From Kappaphycus alvarezii (Eukaryota > Rhodophyta > Florideophyceae > Gigartinales > Solieriaceae), in the NCBI GenBank assembly GCA_002205965.3, contig NADL03000466.1, forward strand, positions 372,001 through 436,000: DNA of 64,000 nucleotides, given 5' to 3'. The position numbers and the translations under genes were made by a program. Shown piece by piece: positions 46,390-56,169 of the stretch (position 1 is the stretch's first letter; each line of letters starts with the position of its first letter). The notes under the pieces are model-generated. The model was not told the DNA's origin and made no database searches. It saw nothing but the letters and a program-made list of their open reading frames with translations.

Positions 46390-49300
46390 CCAGTGCAGAA
46401 ACCGGCGAAATGCTCGCGCGGGTGCCCCCTGAGGATGGTGGAGGTGAGGAAAGATCCAATTCGCAACTTGCGGGGTGAGAAACGACGATGGCGGCGGTAT
46501 GAGGGGCTATTACGGATGTTCCAGATGGAGAGATAAAGTTGCGACAAGTGCGCCGGGGGATGGATGGTAAGAGTTTTGTGGAGTACCGAGCCTTGATCCG
46601 TACGTTGTGATGAAGTGAAATATACGGGCTGTCGTGGTCTTCTGCTTGCCTTTGCATGTCTGGGTGGTGGCCCGGAGCTTGGAGAGGAAATTTGAAGTTT
46701 GCTGTTGCAGGAGACTGGTGAGATCAGGAATTTAAAATGGCTTGTAGACAAGATAAGTGGGTGTTGTTGAAAGTACCTGTCGAGCGCAGATAGGATGCGA
46801 AGAGTTGCCGCTGGATGGAGAAGTCGGCGCCGTGGAGGTCATCGAGGTCACGCAGCAGGATAGCTCCATATGGGTACGTGCCGCGCAAGAACGTTTGGAA
46901 GACGTGGCCAGGACGGGCGGGGGCATGTCAGAAGTGAGGGGCGTTGCGTGCAGGAGGGAACGGGTGCCTTGCTGAGTACGGTGTGCCCTGTTGATGGTCG
47001 CGTCGGGTGTACCCCTAGAGGGGTGATTGTCATCCCTAAGTAAGGGGCCTTGTCAGATAGGGTAATTACCGTCGATTGTACTGTGAGTGGTAGACGTTCG
47101 TGGGCCGGGTCCCGAGTGATCACTGTGCACTTATTGGGTGCCCAGTTCACGCGTCTGGCGGGTGCCAAGCGTTGACATTCGTTGAGGAGAGTATGGAGGA
47201 GGGAAGGGTCGTGGAGTGGAGGAGGACGTCGTTTGCGAATAGTTTGCAAGGAGGTGGGAGGAAAAAGGGGGTCTTGATGTTTGTCGGGGCTTCGGGAAGG
47301 CCATTGATGAATATATTGAAAAGTTGGGGAGCGTGGGGAACCTTAGGTGAGACCGAGGCGGATAACCGTTGTTGTGTGGGTGCAATCGTCTTTTGTCCGG
47401 ACCGTGAGGCGGAGGAGGGATGTTCTTATCATGGCTTTTTCAGTGTGGGGAAATAGGCGTCCGCAGTCGTGTACGAGCAGTTAGCGGTTGACTCGCCCAT
47501 AGGCCTTAACCGAATCCAGGGTGGCGAGCCAGTGGTTCCCTTGTCGTATGGACGCTAGATTTGGGAGGCGTTGACTTTGAGGTAAATGTAGGGGGATTTA
47601 ATATTTGAAAGATATGGTCGGTTGTGGCTTTGAAGTTGATTGCGGGATCGAGCTCCTGCAAGATCTGAAGCGCCTTTGCGACCTCCGAGATTTCACCAAT
47701 AAGGGTGCCGCCGTCTGAGTATCCAACAGAAGGTCACATTCCGCGGCTACGCGGATGATGAGTAGCTTGATAACGAGGAAGAAAAATAGCACACCGGCGC
47801 AATCACCTTGTTGGGATCACACGCCGCTAGAGAGAAAAGAGGGAGGATGCGATGGTAGAATGAGAGGAGGAGGGGCAGAGATCATGTTGATAAAACGGCA
47901 AAGGGTCAGGGTGTGAGACGAAAGGGCTGCAACAAGTTCTGAAATGCGTTTTTCGCATCAGCAGAGACCGTAGCGAAGTCTTGAGTCCCTACCTTTGCGC
48001 TTCATGATCATACGAGCATCGTGTATGATAGCGTCGAGGCCGAAGGGGACACCGTTAGCGAGCAAGGAGGACGCGAGGAAATCACTAGAGTCCGACAGAG
48101 CCGAGGGTAGGAGCACTCTGGTGACCAAGCTCCGAAGGCTCTGTCCTATTGCCATCGGCCTGATTTTCCCTGGGCGGGGCTGGAACCGCATGAGCATGGC
48201 AGCTGCGACAAGGGGTGTGGTGGATGTCCGGAGATGACCGCAGGCAAGGCGCCGGACGAGGTTGGCCAGGACCGAGAGACCCGTGACGCCAGCTTCACGG
48301 GACAGCGAGCTGGGGGCATCAGGCGGGGCAGGCGCGGGGACATGCAGTCAGGGCCAGCGGCGGCAGTCGGGTTCATAGAGCGGACAGCTCGCAGGACGGC
48401 TCCTTTGGTGATTTCCGGGGGAGGGGGTAGGTCCGAGTCATCCACGGGGATGACGGCGGTGCGTAGGGGAGGGTGGAGTGAAGCAAGGCCAGTCTGCGTA
48501 GCGGGATTGTGTGGTTCGGCGATGGGGAAATTCGTGAGGCGCATAGCACGAGTGCACTGCGCGTCTTCAGCTGTGCGCATTGCACGAGCGACGCGTTGGT
48601 TTTGAGTCGCTGAGTGGCGTGTAGAAAGGGTCGGTGAGAGGTCCGATCACACCTGGATCGGTGGGGCGCGAAAGCTTCATACCAGAGCGCGGTTCATTCG
48701 GTGCCATTGGCTACCCGTTGAATCCTTCACGAAGGGCATCGATTTGGCCTGCCAGGGAGCGCCACCCGGGTTCACCGGGGAAGGTGCGCCGAAAGACTTC
48801 GGTCGGGAACATATGCAGTCAGAGAAAAGCAATGTGATCCTTGGCTTCGTTATATCATATGATATCATAACGGTGCTAGTCACACGCGCAAGGCGAATGA
48901 GGATGGGGAAAGCATTGTGAAGCCAGGGGCCGGGAATGCGGTAGAAGAGATCAGAAGGGCGAAGAGGCATGACCACGACATCCTGGACAGAGGGAAGGGA
49001 AGAGGGAATGCGGGAGGAGCTGTGAGGATAGTAGAGGGAGGTTGTCATGATGATAGCGGTGTGAGGGGAGGGAGGGTGGCATCCGTGTTTTCCGCTACCG
49101 GGACGGAGGGATCAGACTGAGCCACCGGCATGGGGGAATCTTGGTTGGGATGCGGCGGCGGAGAAGCCGTCGCTGGGGGAGTCATGAGAGTGTTCATGTG
49201 GGACTCCCACGCAAAATTGACGCGTTGCGAACATTGTCCCTTGTACGACAATCGTGGAGAGGAGTGGGCAGCTGGGGGAAAAGGAGGGTGAGGCGAAGGC

Positions 49301-49560
49301 TCTGGCGTACCACATGGAGCGGAGGAGGGTCCGGAGGGCACGTAACGCTTTGCGCAGGGTGAGTTTGAAGGCGGGAGGCAGACGGAGTCTGGGGCAGGGT
49401 ATGAGACAGCGGCGTAAGTAGCCTTAGAGGCGGGGGCAGTGTTGAGGGCAATAGAGTGCCGGGGGCAACAGGAGGCACAGGGGCGGCCTGCGGTGGGGGT
49501 TGGAGTTGGGAGGACTAGTTGGACTGCTGAAATTGACATCACAGCCACGTTGTACCGTAG
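46390..49560 (-). mobile_element. Non-LTR retrotransposon (LINE), decayed
   Basis: Minus-strand remnants of a LINE ORF2. They comprise a Pro/Ser-rich N-terminal part (49.55-48.68 kb), an RT N-terminal block (48.58-48.15 kb), an RT palm block (48.2-47.96 kb), a degraded catalytic motif near 47.71 kb, a thumb block (47.25-46.85 kb) and a C-terminal block (46.75-46.39 kb). No apurinic endonuclease motif was recognised. The frame changes many times, so the copy is inactive. Its 3' end abuts a solo LTR. Confidence 0.8.
46848..48580 (-). pseudogene. LINE reverse transcriptase, inactive
   Basis: ITKGAVLRAVRSMNPTAAAG with PDCMSP following matches the start of LINE RT. PRPGKIRPMAIGQSLRSLVT and LLANGVPFGLDAIIHDAR match the palm and the G-V-x-x-G-x-E/D-A block. 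The catalytic box reads GYSDGGTLIGE where active LINEs of this type have Y-L-D-D-G, so the second Asp is missing. KAPYLGMTITPLGV follows at 46.9-47.05 kb. At least four reading-frame changes separate these parts. Confidence 0.85.
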
Positions 49561-49757
49561 CGGCGAGCATTGGCGGATTTAAACTCTCGCCTAGTTCGGT
49601 ACGAACGATTTCTTGGACGGAAAACCTGAAGTTTCTGACTTTGCGAATCATGGTCAAAGGTATACAAAGCTTAATCGAACTCAGCCTGAAGATGTTTCTC
49701 GGCGCTGTCACCTGGTTGCATAACTTGATGTCTGACGAATACGAGAGACACGAACAT

Positions 49758-50678
49758 CTACGACAGGATATCTTCATCCAATGTCCAAGGATTCAACCCC
49801 CTCTGCCTCCGGAAAACATTTATCCCCCAATCATTCACTGCCCTTATCTTCTCTGTGTACTTTTCTTTGTAAGTTCTTAAAATCATCACATGCTCGGCGT
49901 CCTCAACCCTAAAAGATCTAACCTCTTTCCCATTCTGCCGACGTTCCTCAATCAAAGCCTCCAATCGGTCAACATCTAGTAAGTGATCCCTGGCGGAATA
50001 CACATACTGTTCCGGACACAAAAAGTCTGCGTTCCGCATCCCATTCCAGAAAAACTTAGGCAAATTAATAATGAAAATCGATTGCAAAAAGACCAGTGTG
50101 GCGAATAACAGACAAACTAGCCACTGAAAAATACCGACAGGAATGCAAAGTCCTTCATTGATTGCCCTCGCACCACTCATGACATGCATGAAGCACGGCG
50201 ATGAGTCAAAGACTACGGCGGCCATTGCATCTTTGATCGTTTTCACAGCAAGCTCATCATCAGCCTTAATGATATCTCGGTAATCACCAGCAAACATTCT
50301 GGAGAGATATGGCGCACATATCGCCCCGCCATTGGAGAACATCATGAATACAAGGCCACCCTTGTTCAATCGGTCGTCTGCGGCGATGATTCGAAGCAGT
50401 GAAAGAACAAAAATGGCGGTGCTTTGTGGTTTGAGCGCGAAAATTACAGAAGGAGGCGCAACTAGCTGCACAACGTTATAACCCATACCTTCATAAATTG
50501 AAGAATATTTCCCAAGATTCTTGTGTTTGGCTCCAAGCCATCCGAGTAGAATCGCGGTGGGGTTGGGGGACAAACGATCTTCAGAACAATTGGGCGGGAA
50601 TTTAAGTGGATGCGAAGAGGATTGCACTCGGATCAGGACGTCATCGCCAGTATTGGTTTTCTTCTTGTACTCTTCCAT
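49758..50678 (-). CDS. TMEM53/DUF829-family protein (alpha/beta-hydrolase fold membrane protein)
   Basis: An uninterrupted 306-residue protein, the best host gene in the window. The family consists of alpha/beta-hydrolase-like proteins; animal TMEM53 (NET4) is a nuclear-envelope protein. Visible features: AILLGWLGAKHKNLGKYSSI near residue 42 (family signature), VFMMFSNGGAICAPYL near 110 with the nucleophile-position Ser115, VYSARDHLLD with Asp231, and EDAEHVMILRTYKEKY with His263. These are the positions of a Ser-Asp-His triad, although catalysis is unproven in the family. One membrane segment lies at about 182-205. The ATG at 50,678 has no earlier in-frame Met before an upstream stop, although an upstream exon cannot be excluded. 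No intron lies inside the frame. Enzymatic role unknown. Confidence 0.92.
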   Translation of the reverse strand: MEEYKKKTNTGDDVLIRVQSSSHPLKFPPNCSEDRLSPNPTAILLGWLGAKHKNLGKYSSIYEGMGYNVVQLVAPPSVIFALKPQSTAIFVLSLLRIIAADDRLNKGGLVFMMFSNGGAICAPYLSRMFAGDYRDIIKADDELAVKTIKDAMAAVVFDSSPCFMHVMSGARAINEGLCIPVGIFQWLVCLLFATLVFLQSIFIINLPKFFWNGMRNADFLCPEQYVYSARDHLLDVDRLEALIEERRQNGKEVRSFRVEDAEHVMILRTYKEKYTEKIRAVNDWGINVFRRQRGLNPWTLDEDILS

Positions 50679-50745
50679 GGGCGGATAAGGCAGTAAGTCG
50701 CGGGTGATAACCTGGTGAAGGTTGCAAAGCTAGTCCATGCAACAA

Positions 50746-50786
50746 ATGCGAACGTTGCATTCGAATTGCGAATGTTACATTCGCAT
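50746..50786. promoter_or_regulatory. Imperfect 41-bp palindrome upstream of the TMEM53-like gene
   Basis: Two direct 17-bp copies, TGCGAACGTTGCATTCG and TGCGAATGTTACATTCG, are separated by AAT. Each is itself nearly palindromic, and the whole forms an imperfect palindrome from ATGCGAA to TTCGCAT. It lies 68-108 bp upstream of the start codon, where promoter elements are expected. A regulatory role is inferred. Confidence 0.5.
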
Positions 50787-50919
50787 CGGAAACCAAGACC
50801 AAATCACTCGCTCGTCAACGCAGTTGAAGATACGGTACCCACCTACATGAACCTATTTTATTTGCACATTGCTGGTTCGAGCGGTTCTTGACTTCTGGAA
50901 ACTCCCTCCGCCCGTTAGC

Positions 50920-51005
50920 GTACAGTAATGTACTGTACAGTACTGTACTGCACTGTACAACTGCACTGTACTGCACTGTACAACTGTACTGTACTGTACA
51001 GTATA
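50920..51005. repeat. TACTGTAC/GCACTGTACA simple repeat
   Basis: About 85 bp consist of alternating ACTGTACAGT, GCACTGTAC and CAACTG units, internally palindromic and able to fold back. Similar but shorter tracts occur at many non-coding places in the window. Confidence 0.95.
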
Positions 51006-51275
51006 AAACAAACAGTGACGCTTTATTGTTTGTAGTGAAGTCCGCACTAAACAGGACCTCGGTTTATGTTGAAGAACACTGTGCTTATTGCTACTAGAGA
51101 GATTACGCCACCACTTTTCAGCTTTGATTGTAACTTGGGGTAAAAAAATTACGGACTGTAATGTATTGCAGAAATCTGGGAGACTCTTGTGACAATCAAT
51201 GCTGAAATCGCACTAATTAGTGAGGAGTCATGCGAAATTGTATTCGCGGGAAGGATGTGCCTCAAAGTATCCTCA

Positions 51276-51510
51276 ATCCCCCCACCCCAACTCCCACCCC
51301 AACCTCCCCTTCAACTCACACCCCAACCTCCCCTTCAACCCCCAACCCAACCTCCCTTCAACCCCCAACCCAACCTCCACCATAACCCCCCCTCTACCCC
51401 CACCCCCACCCCACCCCACGCCCTATTTCACCCCACATTCATACCTCACACATCCGCCAATCACCCAATACTAATCTCCAACCCACTTTCCACATCTCTT
51501 CCACCCAATC
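51276..51510. repeat. C-rich minisatellite upstream of the Myb-like gene
   Basis: Units resembling CCCCAACCTCCCCTTCAAC are repeated several times, then decay into CCCACCCC runs. The complementary strand has repeated GGGG and GGTTGGG tracts, so G-quadruplex folding is possible. It ends just before the Myb-like start at 51,521. Confidence 0.9.
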
Positions 51511-51520
51511 CAAAACCTCC

Positions 51521-52465
51521 ATGCTTACTAATCACCTGGTCGGACCACCGCGTACGCCCTCGTTGCGTGCATCTCCGGAACCTATTTTCCAAGATCCGAT
51601 TCAATCGGAACCGGTCATTAACACGGCTGATGCAGCTGCAGGGCAACTCAACAACGATGGCCAAGAGCAGGAGGTTGTACCGGCTGTAACTGCTTCGCCA
51701 GCTCACAACTCTCCCGTGCAGAGCATTGAAAAGGAAAAGAAAGGCAGACATTCTCGCTTTACGGCAGAGGAAGATCTGATAATCATACGGGAGGTTGCCG
51801 CTGCAAAAGCACATGTTGCCCCGTACGGGAATGTTTTGAATCAGTTCGAGGTGGTGGCGGAACGTGTAAATGGCAACACTAAAGTCATCCAAAAAGTAAC
51901 TGCAAAGTGCGCACAGGATAGGTACAAGAGACTGCAAGCGGCCTTCGACAAGTCTGACAGGCGCGACCAGTTGCGGTCGGGGGTGGGAGGAGAGGTTGGT
52001 GAGATGGACGAGCTGCTAATGTCGATGAAGGAAGCGACAGATGACCAGGAAATGAAGAAGGGAATGCAGAAGAAGGCTGCTCAAGAAGTTGATGCAGAGA
52101 AGGAGAGAGTCGGGAGAGAGTTGATGATGATGGCTACCAATCGAGGTAAAGGAAGTGGTTCGGATGAGGAGAGTCCTTTCGAAGACTCTGCATCTCCCAG
52201 TGGGCGTCCGCGCAAAGCACCAAGGACAACACGGGAGAGTTTAGCGTTTGGAGAGATGGATCGTTTTGCTGTCCATTTGAGAGATGCTGATCTAGCTCGT
52301 GTTGAGGTTGATAGGGAACGCCTCAATTTTGAACGCGAGCGTCTCGCAGTTGAGGTTGCCGAGTGCGATAATGATAGAACTGAGCGTCGTCGAGAGTTGG
52401 AAGCTTCACAGAATCTGGAATTGGAGAAGTTTAAGCTCATGATTGAGGCTTTCTTGAAGAAGTAG
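51521..52465 (+). CDS. Myb/SANT-like protein of PIF/Harbinger
   Basis: A 314-residue open frame. Residues 1-70 are low-complexity. A trihelix/Myb-like DNA-binding region occupies about 75-145 (RHSRFTAEEDLIIIREVAAA, then VTAKCAQDRYKRLQAAFDK). An acidic and Ser-rich linker with a basic patch RPRKAPR at 229-235 (likely nuclear signal) follows, then a long charged helix at about 255-313, probably a coiled coil. In known PIF/Harbinger elements this second protein helps carry the transposase to the nucleus and to the element ends. It converges with the transposase gene. The ATG at 51,521 is the first in frame, but M166 or others could serve. Confidence 0.85.
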   Translation: MLTNHLVGPPRTPSLRASPEPIFQDPIQSEPVINTADAAAGQLNNDGQEQEVVPAVTASPAHNSPVQSIEKEKKGRHSRFTAEEDLIIIREVAAAKAHVAPYGNVLNQFEVVAERVNGNTKVIQKVTAKCAQDRYKRLQAAFDKSDRRDQLRSGVGGEVGEMDELLMSMKEATDDQEMKKGMQKKAAQEVDAEKERVGRELMMMATNRGKGSGSDEESPFEDSASPSGRPRKAPRTTRESLAFGEMDRFAVHLRDADLARVEVDRERLNFERERLAVEVAECDNDRTERRRELEASQNLELEKFKLMIEAFLKK

Positions 52466-52638
52466 AAAAACGATGATTTGCGAGCTTTTCGGCTCAAGTT
52501 ACTACTGCGAAATTGTAGTATTGCATTTGAAATGCTCTGGTTTCCGCTCGCGCGCTCTTCGCTGGGACTCAGCGCCTGCGGACTTTGTCCTCGCTCCTCG
52601 GGCCCGCGCTCAAAATAGTTAAGATGATTGTTTGTTTT
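52466..52638. other. Spacer between convergent Harbinger genes
   Basis: About 170 bp, G+C-rich in the middle (52,545-52,610), with no frame. It must hold both 3' ends; no clear AATAAA is seen on either strand. Confidence 0.5.
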
Positions 52639-53838
52639 TTAATCATTTTGTGACTCTGCAAGCTGAATGTATCTCTCCAGTGAGGGAGGTGGGCATCTGA
52701 AGTAAACAGATGTCTGTGGTGGATAGAAACAAACTCTGATATTGTAGAACAGCATCGCAGAAAGGTACAAGCATCCGACTGGCGACTCTTGTACTTTCAA
52801 TTTCCGTTTGAAGTCTACTGTTGTAAAGTACGCTTTGATATCTTTGAAGATCCATTCAACAGTAACCCTTGCACCCGACATTCCCTTGTTAAATGCATTT
52901 TGATGCGGCTGGAAATTTCCGCCTTCAAACGGTACTTGTATAAACCACCTTTGGTTGTATCCAGAGTCTCCGTACAAACAAAACTGCTGACCTTGTACAC
53001 TCAGTACCGAAGGTAGAACCTCTTCCAAATTACTGCGGGTATACAATGTCCAGTCATACCGCCTCCCTTCAACTGGGCCGAATACATGAAGTATCAGTCC
53101 ATCCGGAGCAGTAACCGATTGGAACTTCATTGAATGTTTCCTTTTACGCCCATTATAGGCAACAAGCTGCATCATATGACTGCCACTTGGCCGGGCTATA
53201 CCGATTACTGTTCCGTCAATGAACCCGGCGCAGTCTGTCAAGCCGTCGGTTTTAGCATGCACTGCATCTGCATAAAGTTGAGCCCTCTGTTGCATAAACG
53301 ATGTGCTCAATCCGACCGATAGAATCCCGTTGCAGGTTGATAAGATCCATTCTATTACCTCCCAAAATATTTCAGACAGTTGAGAGCTGTGCTTGCCGAA
53401 CAAAAGTTCTAAGTCACACCATCGGGCTGGACTTGCTAAGTATCGCAGAGCCACACATAAGATCAGTAAACCATTCACCGAGTAACGGTTTCGGCGAGTT
53501 GACGTTTGTATTGCTGGCCATGCAACAATCTTTTCAATCACTGCAATATGTTCTTTCTCAAATCTAAAAAGGCGAAGGGAATCAGCATTACTTAAGCTAT
53601 TAAAGTTGAATGAAAAGCTTGATATGCTGATACTGTTGCTCCTTCTAAGGAGATTCCTTAAATCCGTTCTTGTGCCGAATGCCTTATAAACGACTGTCAT
53701 GATTGCCTTGGATGACGTAGATGCCGTATTTGGTTGTGTACAACGGCTTTTCGTGGGACAGATCAACGCGACTCTCCACCTCCATGCCCTTAGATGACAG
53801 CTAGACTCTGTGAAGTCCTTTATTCTTCCCTTCGTCAT
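52639..53838 (-). CDS. PIF/Harbinger DDE transposase (HARBI1-like)
   Basis: A 399-residue frame without interruption. The catalytic triad is visible: Asp208 in CAGFIDGTVIGIARP, Asp291 in FCLYGDSGYNQRWF and Glu328 in ARVTVEWIFKDIKAYF. This is the DDE_4 (DDE superfamily endonuclease) arrangement with 36 residues between the last two. A helical region before it (NGLLILCVALRYLA, about 122-135) matches the N-terminal part of the family. The first 46 residues look unlike the family and translation may start at Met47. It cuts and pastes the element, together with the Myb-like partner. All key residues are present, so activity is possible. Confidence 0.93.
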   Translation of the reverse strand: MTKGRIKDFTESSCHLRAWRWRVALICPTKSRCTQPNTASTSSKAIMTVVYKAFGTRTDLRNLLRRSNSISISSFSFNFNSLSNADSLRLFRFEKEHIAVIEKIVAWPAIQTSTRRNRYSVNGLLILCVALRYLASPARWCDLELLFGKHSSQLSEIFWEVIEWILSTCNGILSVGLSTSFMQQRAQLYADAVHAKTDGLTDCAGFIDGTVIGIARPSGSHMMQLVAYNGRKRKHSMKFQSVTAPDGLILHVFGPVEGRRYDWTLYTRSNLEEVLPSVLSVQGQQFCLYGDSGYNQRWFIQVPFEGGNFQPHQNAFNKGMSGARVTVEWIFKDIKAYFTTVDFKRKLKVQESPVGCLYLSAMLFYNIRVCFYPPQTSVYFRCPPPSLERYIQLAESQND

Positions 53839-53849
53839 CGTGGTGTGGA

Positions 53850-54600
53850 GTGCTGTTTCCTGCAGACGATCGTACCCCCGATGTCCTCATGTATGAGGTA
53901 AAAGGCCTTGCCATGTAATACTCATATCTGGTCACTGCGGTTACTGCGTAATCTACTGTACGGAGCCTGCGAGAATTTACAGAATTTCAGTTATGAGTTT
54001 TTGTAATTTTGTTTAGTGAAACTCTGGCTTCCTGAATTTATTTAAGCGTAAACTCTCAATTCTGTACAGTATACCTGTACTGCGTAAATACTTCCAGTGC
54101 ATACTGTAGAAACGGTCGTGCCCAATTATTGGCCAGGACTGCGCTGACTTGGCAATATGCAGTGCCTCGTGCCCTTGAAATGCCAGGTGGCAGAGCCATT
54201 ATACAGCGAACGTCGTATTACAACTGTACTAGAAACTCAGCTAAGCTATTTGGTCCACATGTGCGGCGTCTGTAATTTGTCGTGCCCCACAACACGCAGA
54301 ATTTAGTCACCCAATTCAAAATTAATTTTGTAGCGACTTCACTGTGTTGCACATCCAAATTAAAGTGACAAAGTACTGTACTTTACTACTTCTTACAACG
54401 CATTACAACGCATTAGATCTACTGTACTGTTGCTGAAGGTTGTCTGCATGAGCCGGACATGTCGTACAAGTAGGCTGTGGCGGAGTGTACAATGCTAAGA
54501 GTATCTCCTCCGGGCGGATTCCAAATTATCAAATCACCTAAATTTTTGACAACATGGCGCGTTATTATTGGTCCGACTGGACTATACCACTTTTGAAATT
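53850..54600. other. Composite non-coding stretch between the two Harbingers
   Basis: No gene recognised. 54,090-54,170 matches 35,880-35,960 (opposite orientation) and 54,269-54,330 matches 37,989-38,045 (same orientation). TACTGTAC repeats occur at 54,060-54,085 and 54,370-54,430. It is a mosaic of dispersed repeats. Confidence 0.6.
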
Positions 54601-54608
54601 TTAGTGAT

Positions 54609-55980
54609 TTGGTGGTGGCACTGGCTTCCCCCACCAGTCTCGCTGCAGAGGTAAATCGGGAAGACGAGACGGCGGACGACATGGACTTCATCCAGCAGGC
54701 CGATGGGATCAAGTTGTTCGAAATCACCGCCAACTTGCCCGACACGAGCAGCGACGAGGAGAAGCCGGGACGAGAGCATGGGGGTCGGTGCCCGGGAATG
54801 CAGGCAACAATAACCGCGAGCGGCAGCAGCTGGGTATTCTCTTTTTCCGTCAGTACTTCTCCACCAACCCCATCAACCACGACAACTTCCGCCGCCGCTT
54901 TCGCGTGACGCGCAACATCTTCGACCGCCTATTTCACGCCGCCGTCGCGCACGACTAATACTTCGAGCAGCACCGGAACTGCACGGGACATCTCGGGCTG
55001 TCCACTTTTCAGAAAGTGACAGCCGAGATGCGCATCATGGCGTACGGCACGGCGGTGGACGCGGTCGACGAGAAGCTGGGCATGTACGAGTCAACCACCC
55101 TTCAGTGTCTGATGCGCCTCTGCGACGGTGGGCGCGCAGAGGCGCGCCCGACGTCATCGCCGACGTCGCGAGCCTTCTCAGTGCTTCAAAGAAGCGTGGA
55201 TTCTAGGGGATGTCGGGCAGCATCTACTGCATCAAGTGGCGATGGAATAACTGCCCAACTGTCCTCCACGGCCACTACAAGGGCAAGGAGAAGGAGCCAG
55301 CGGTGACACTGAAGGCGATCACGAACCAATCCCTGTGGATATGGCACGCGTTATCCGGAACGCTCGGCTGCTTGAACGACAACAACGTCGCGGAGGCGTC
55401 ATCGCTGTCTGAGATGATCACTTTCGGCTAGTACCCACCGCTTTGCGAGCTCCGCCTCAACGGCGTGCAATCTAACAAACCATCTAACAAACCATACTGT
55501 CATTGCGACTGCATTTACCCCAAGTGGCCGGTGTTCATCGGGACGACCCTGGGAACAATCAGCCGGAAGCACTAGTACCTCATTAAAATGCAGGAGATAG
55601 CTCGGAAGGATGTAGAATGCGCGTTCGGCGTCCTGCAGAGCATATGTCACATCTTCGTCGTTGCGTCGCTCTTATAGGGTCTGGATGATATGAAGCGCAT
55701 CATGAAGTACGTCATCATCCTGCAAAATATGATGGTGGAGGAGCGCTTATTTACCTCATGCGAGGACGGAGATGAGATTGCAGACGGCGTGGTGGTCGGG
55801 CAGGGTCGCCTGCCTATGTGAGGCGGGCTGATTCAGCTGCAAGGAGCGGCAACGGAGGCGGCGGAGGGCTCTATCGCGGCTATGTGCGCCCTGTAGGAGT
55901 ACAAGGAGAACAGGGAGCAGAACGAAGTGACGAAGCGTCTCCTCATCGATCATTATGGGCGCGGCATTGCACGCGATAAG
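54609..55980 (+). pseudogene. PIF/Harbinger transposase, inactive
   Basis: Blocks in order: FRVTRNIFDRLFHAAVAHD and GHLGLSTFQKVTAEMRIMAY (N-terminal part), MSGSIYCIKWRWNNCP, LHGHYKGKEKEPAVTLKAIT, SLWIWHALSGTLGCLNDNNV, CDCIYPKWPVFIG, and KDVECAFGVLQSICHIFVV. The usual first catalytic Asp (GSIDC) is replaced by Tyr. The second Asp (CDCIY) and the Glu (DVECAF) are present. Several stops (for example near 54,957, 55,207 and 55,430) and frame changes interrupt it. A 12-bp duplication of the ATCTAACAAACC type lies at 55,468-55,495. Confidence 0.85.
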
Positions 55981-56169
55981 AACGAAGGGCAAAACGCGGA
56001 TAGCAGAAGGACAAACAGCGCGAGAGGCGTTGCTCTCTTGATCTCGCAACCTCCTCGCGCCCCCTACACAAGAGATCTGGCGAATTTTCAAGTCCGTTCT
56101 GGACGGTGAGACTATCCTCACATCGCTTATATGGTAAAACTAGACTCGGTCCGGCATGGGCAGTATGCA

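Larger units (their letters stand above)
51521..53838. mobile_element. PIF/Harbinger DNA transposon with two open genes
   Basis: A Myb/SANT-like gene on the plus strand and a DDE transposase on the minus strand converge, with 170 bp between their stops. This gene pair is the hallmark of PIF/Harbinger. Both frames are complete. Limits given are those of the genes; the terminal inverted repeats and the 3-bp target duplication were not found by eye, so the true ends lie somewhere in 51.0-51.5 kb and 53.85-54.4 kb. Confidence 0.85.

Noticed and set aside
49500-49880. 126-codon plus-strand frame
   Set aside because: Overlaps the end of the TMEM53-like gene on the other strand and LINE remnants; no domain.
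51189-51689. 166-codon Pro-rich plus-strand frame
   Set aside because: Most of it is the C-rich minisatellite read as protein, and its end overlaps the Myb-like gene in another frame.
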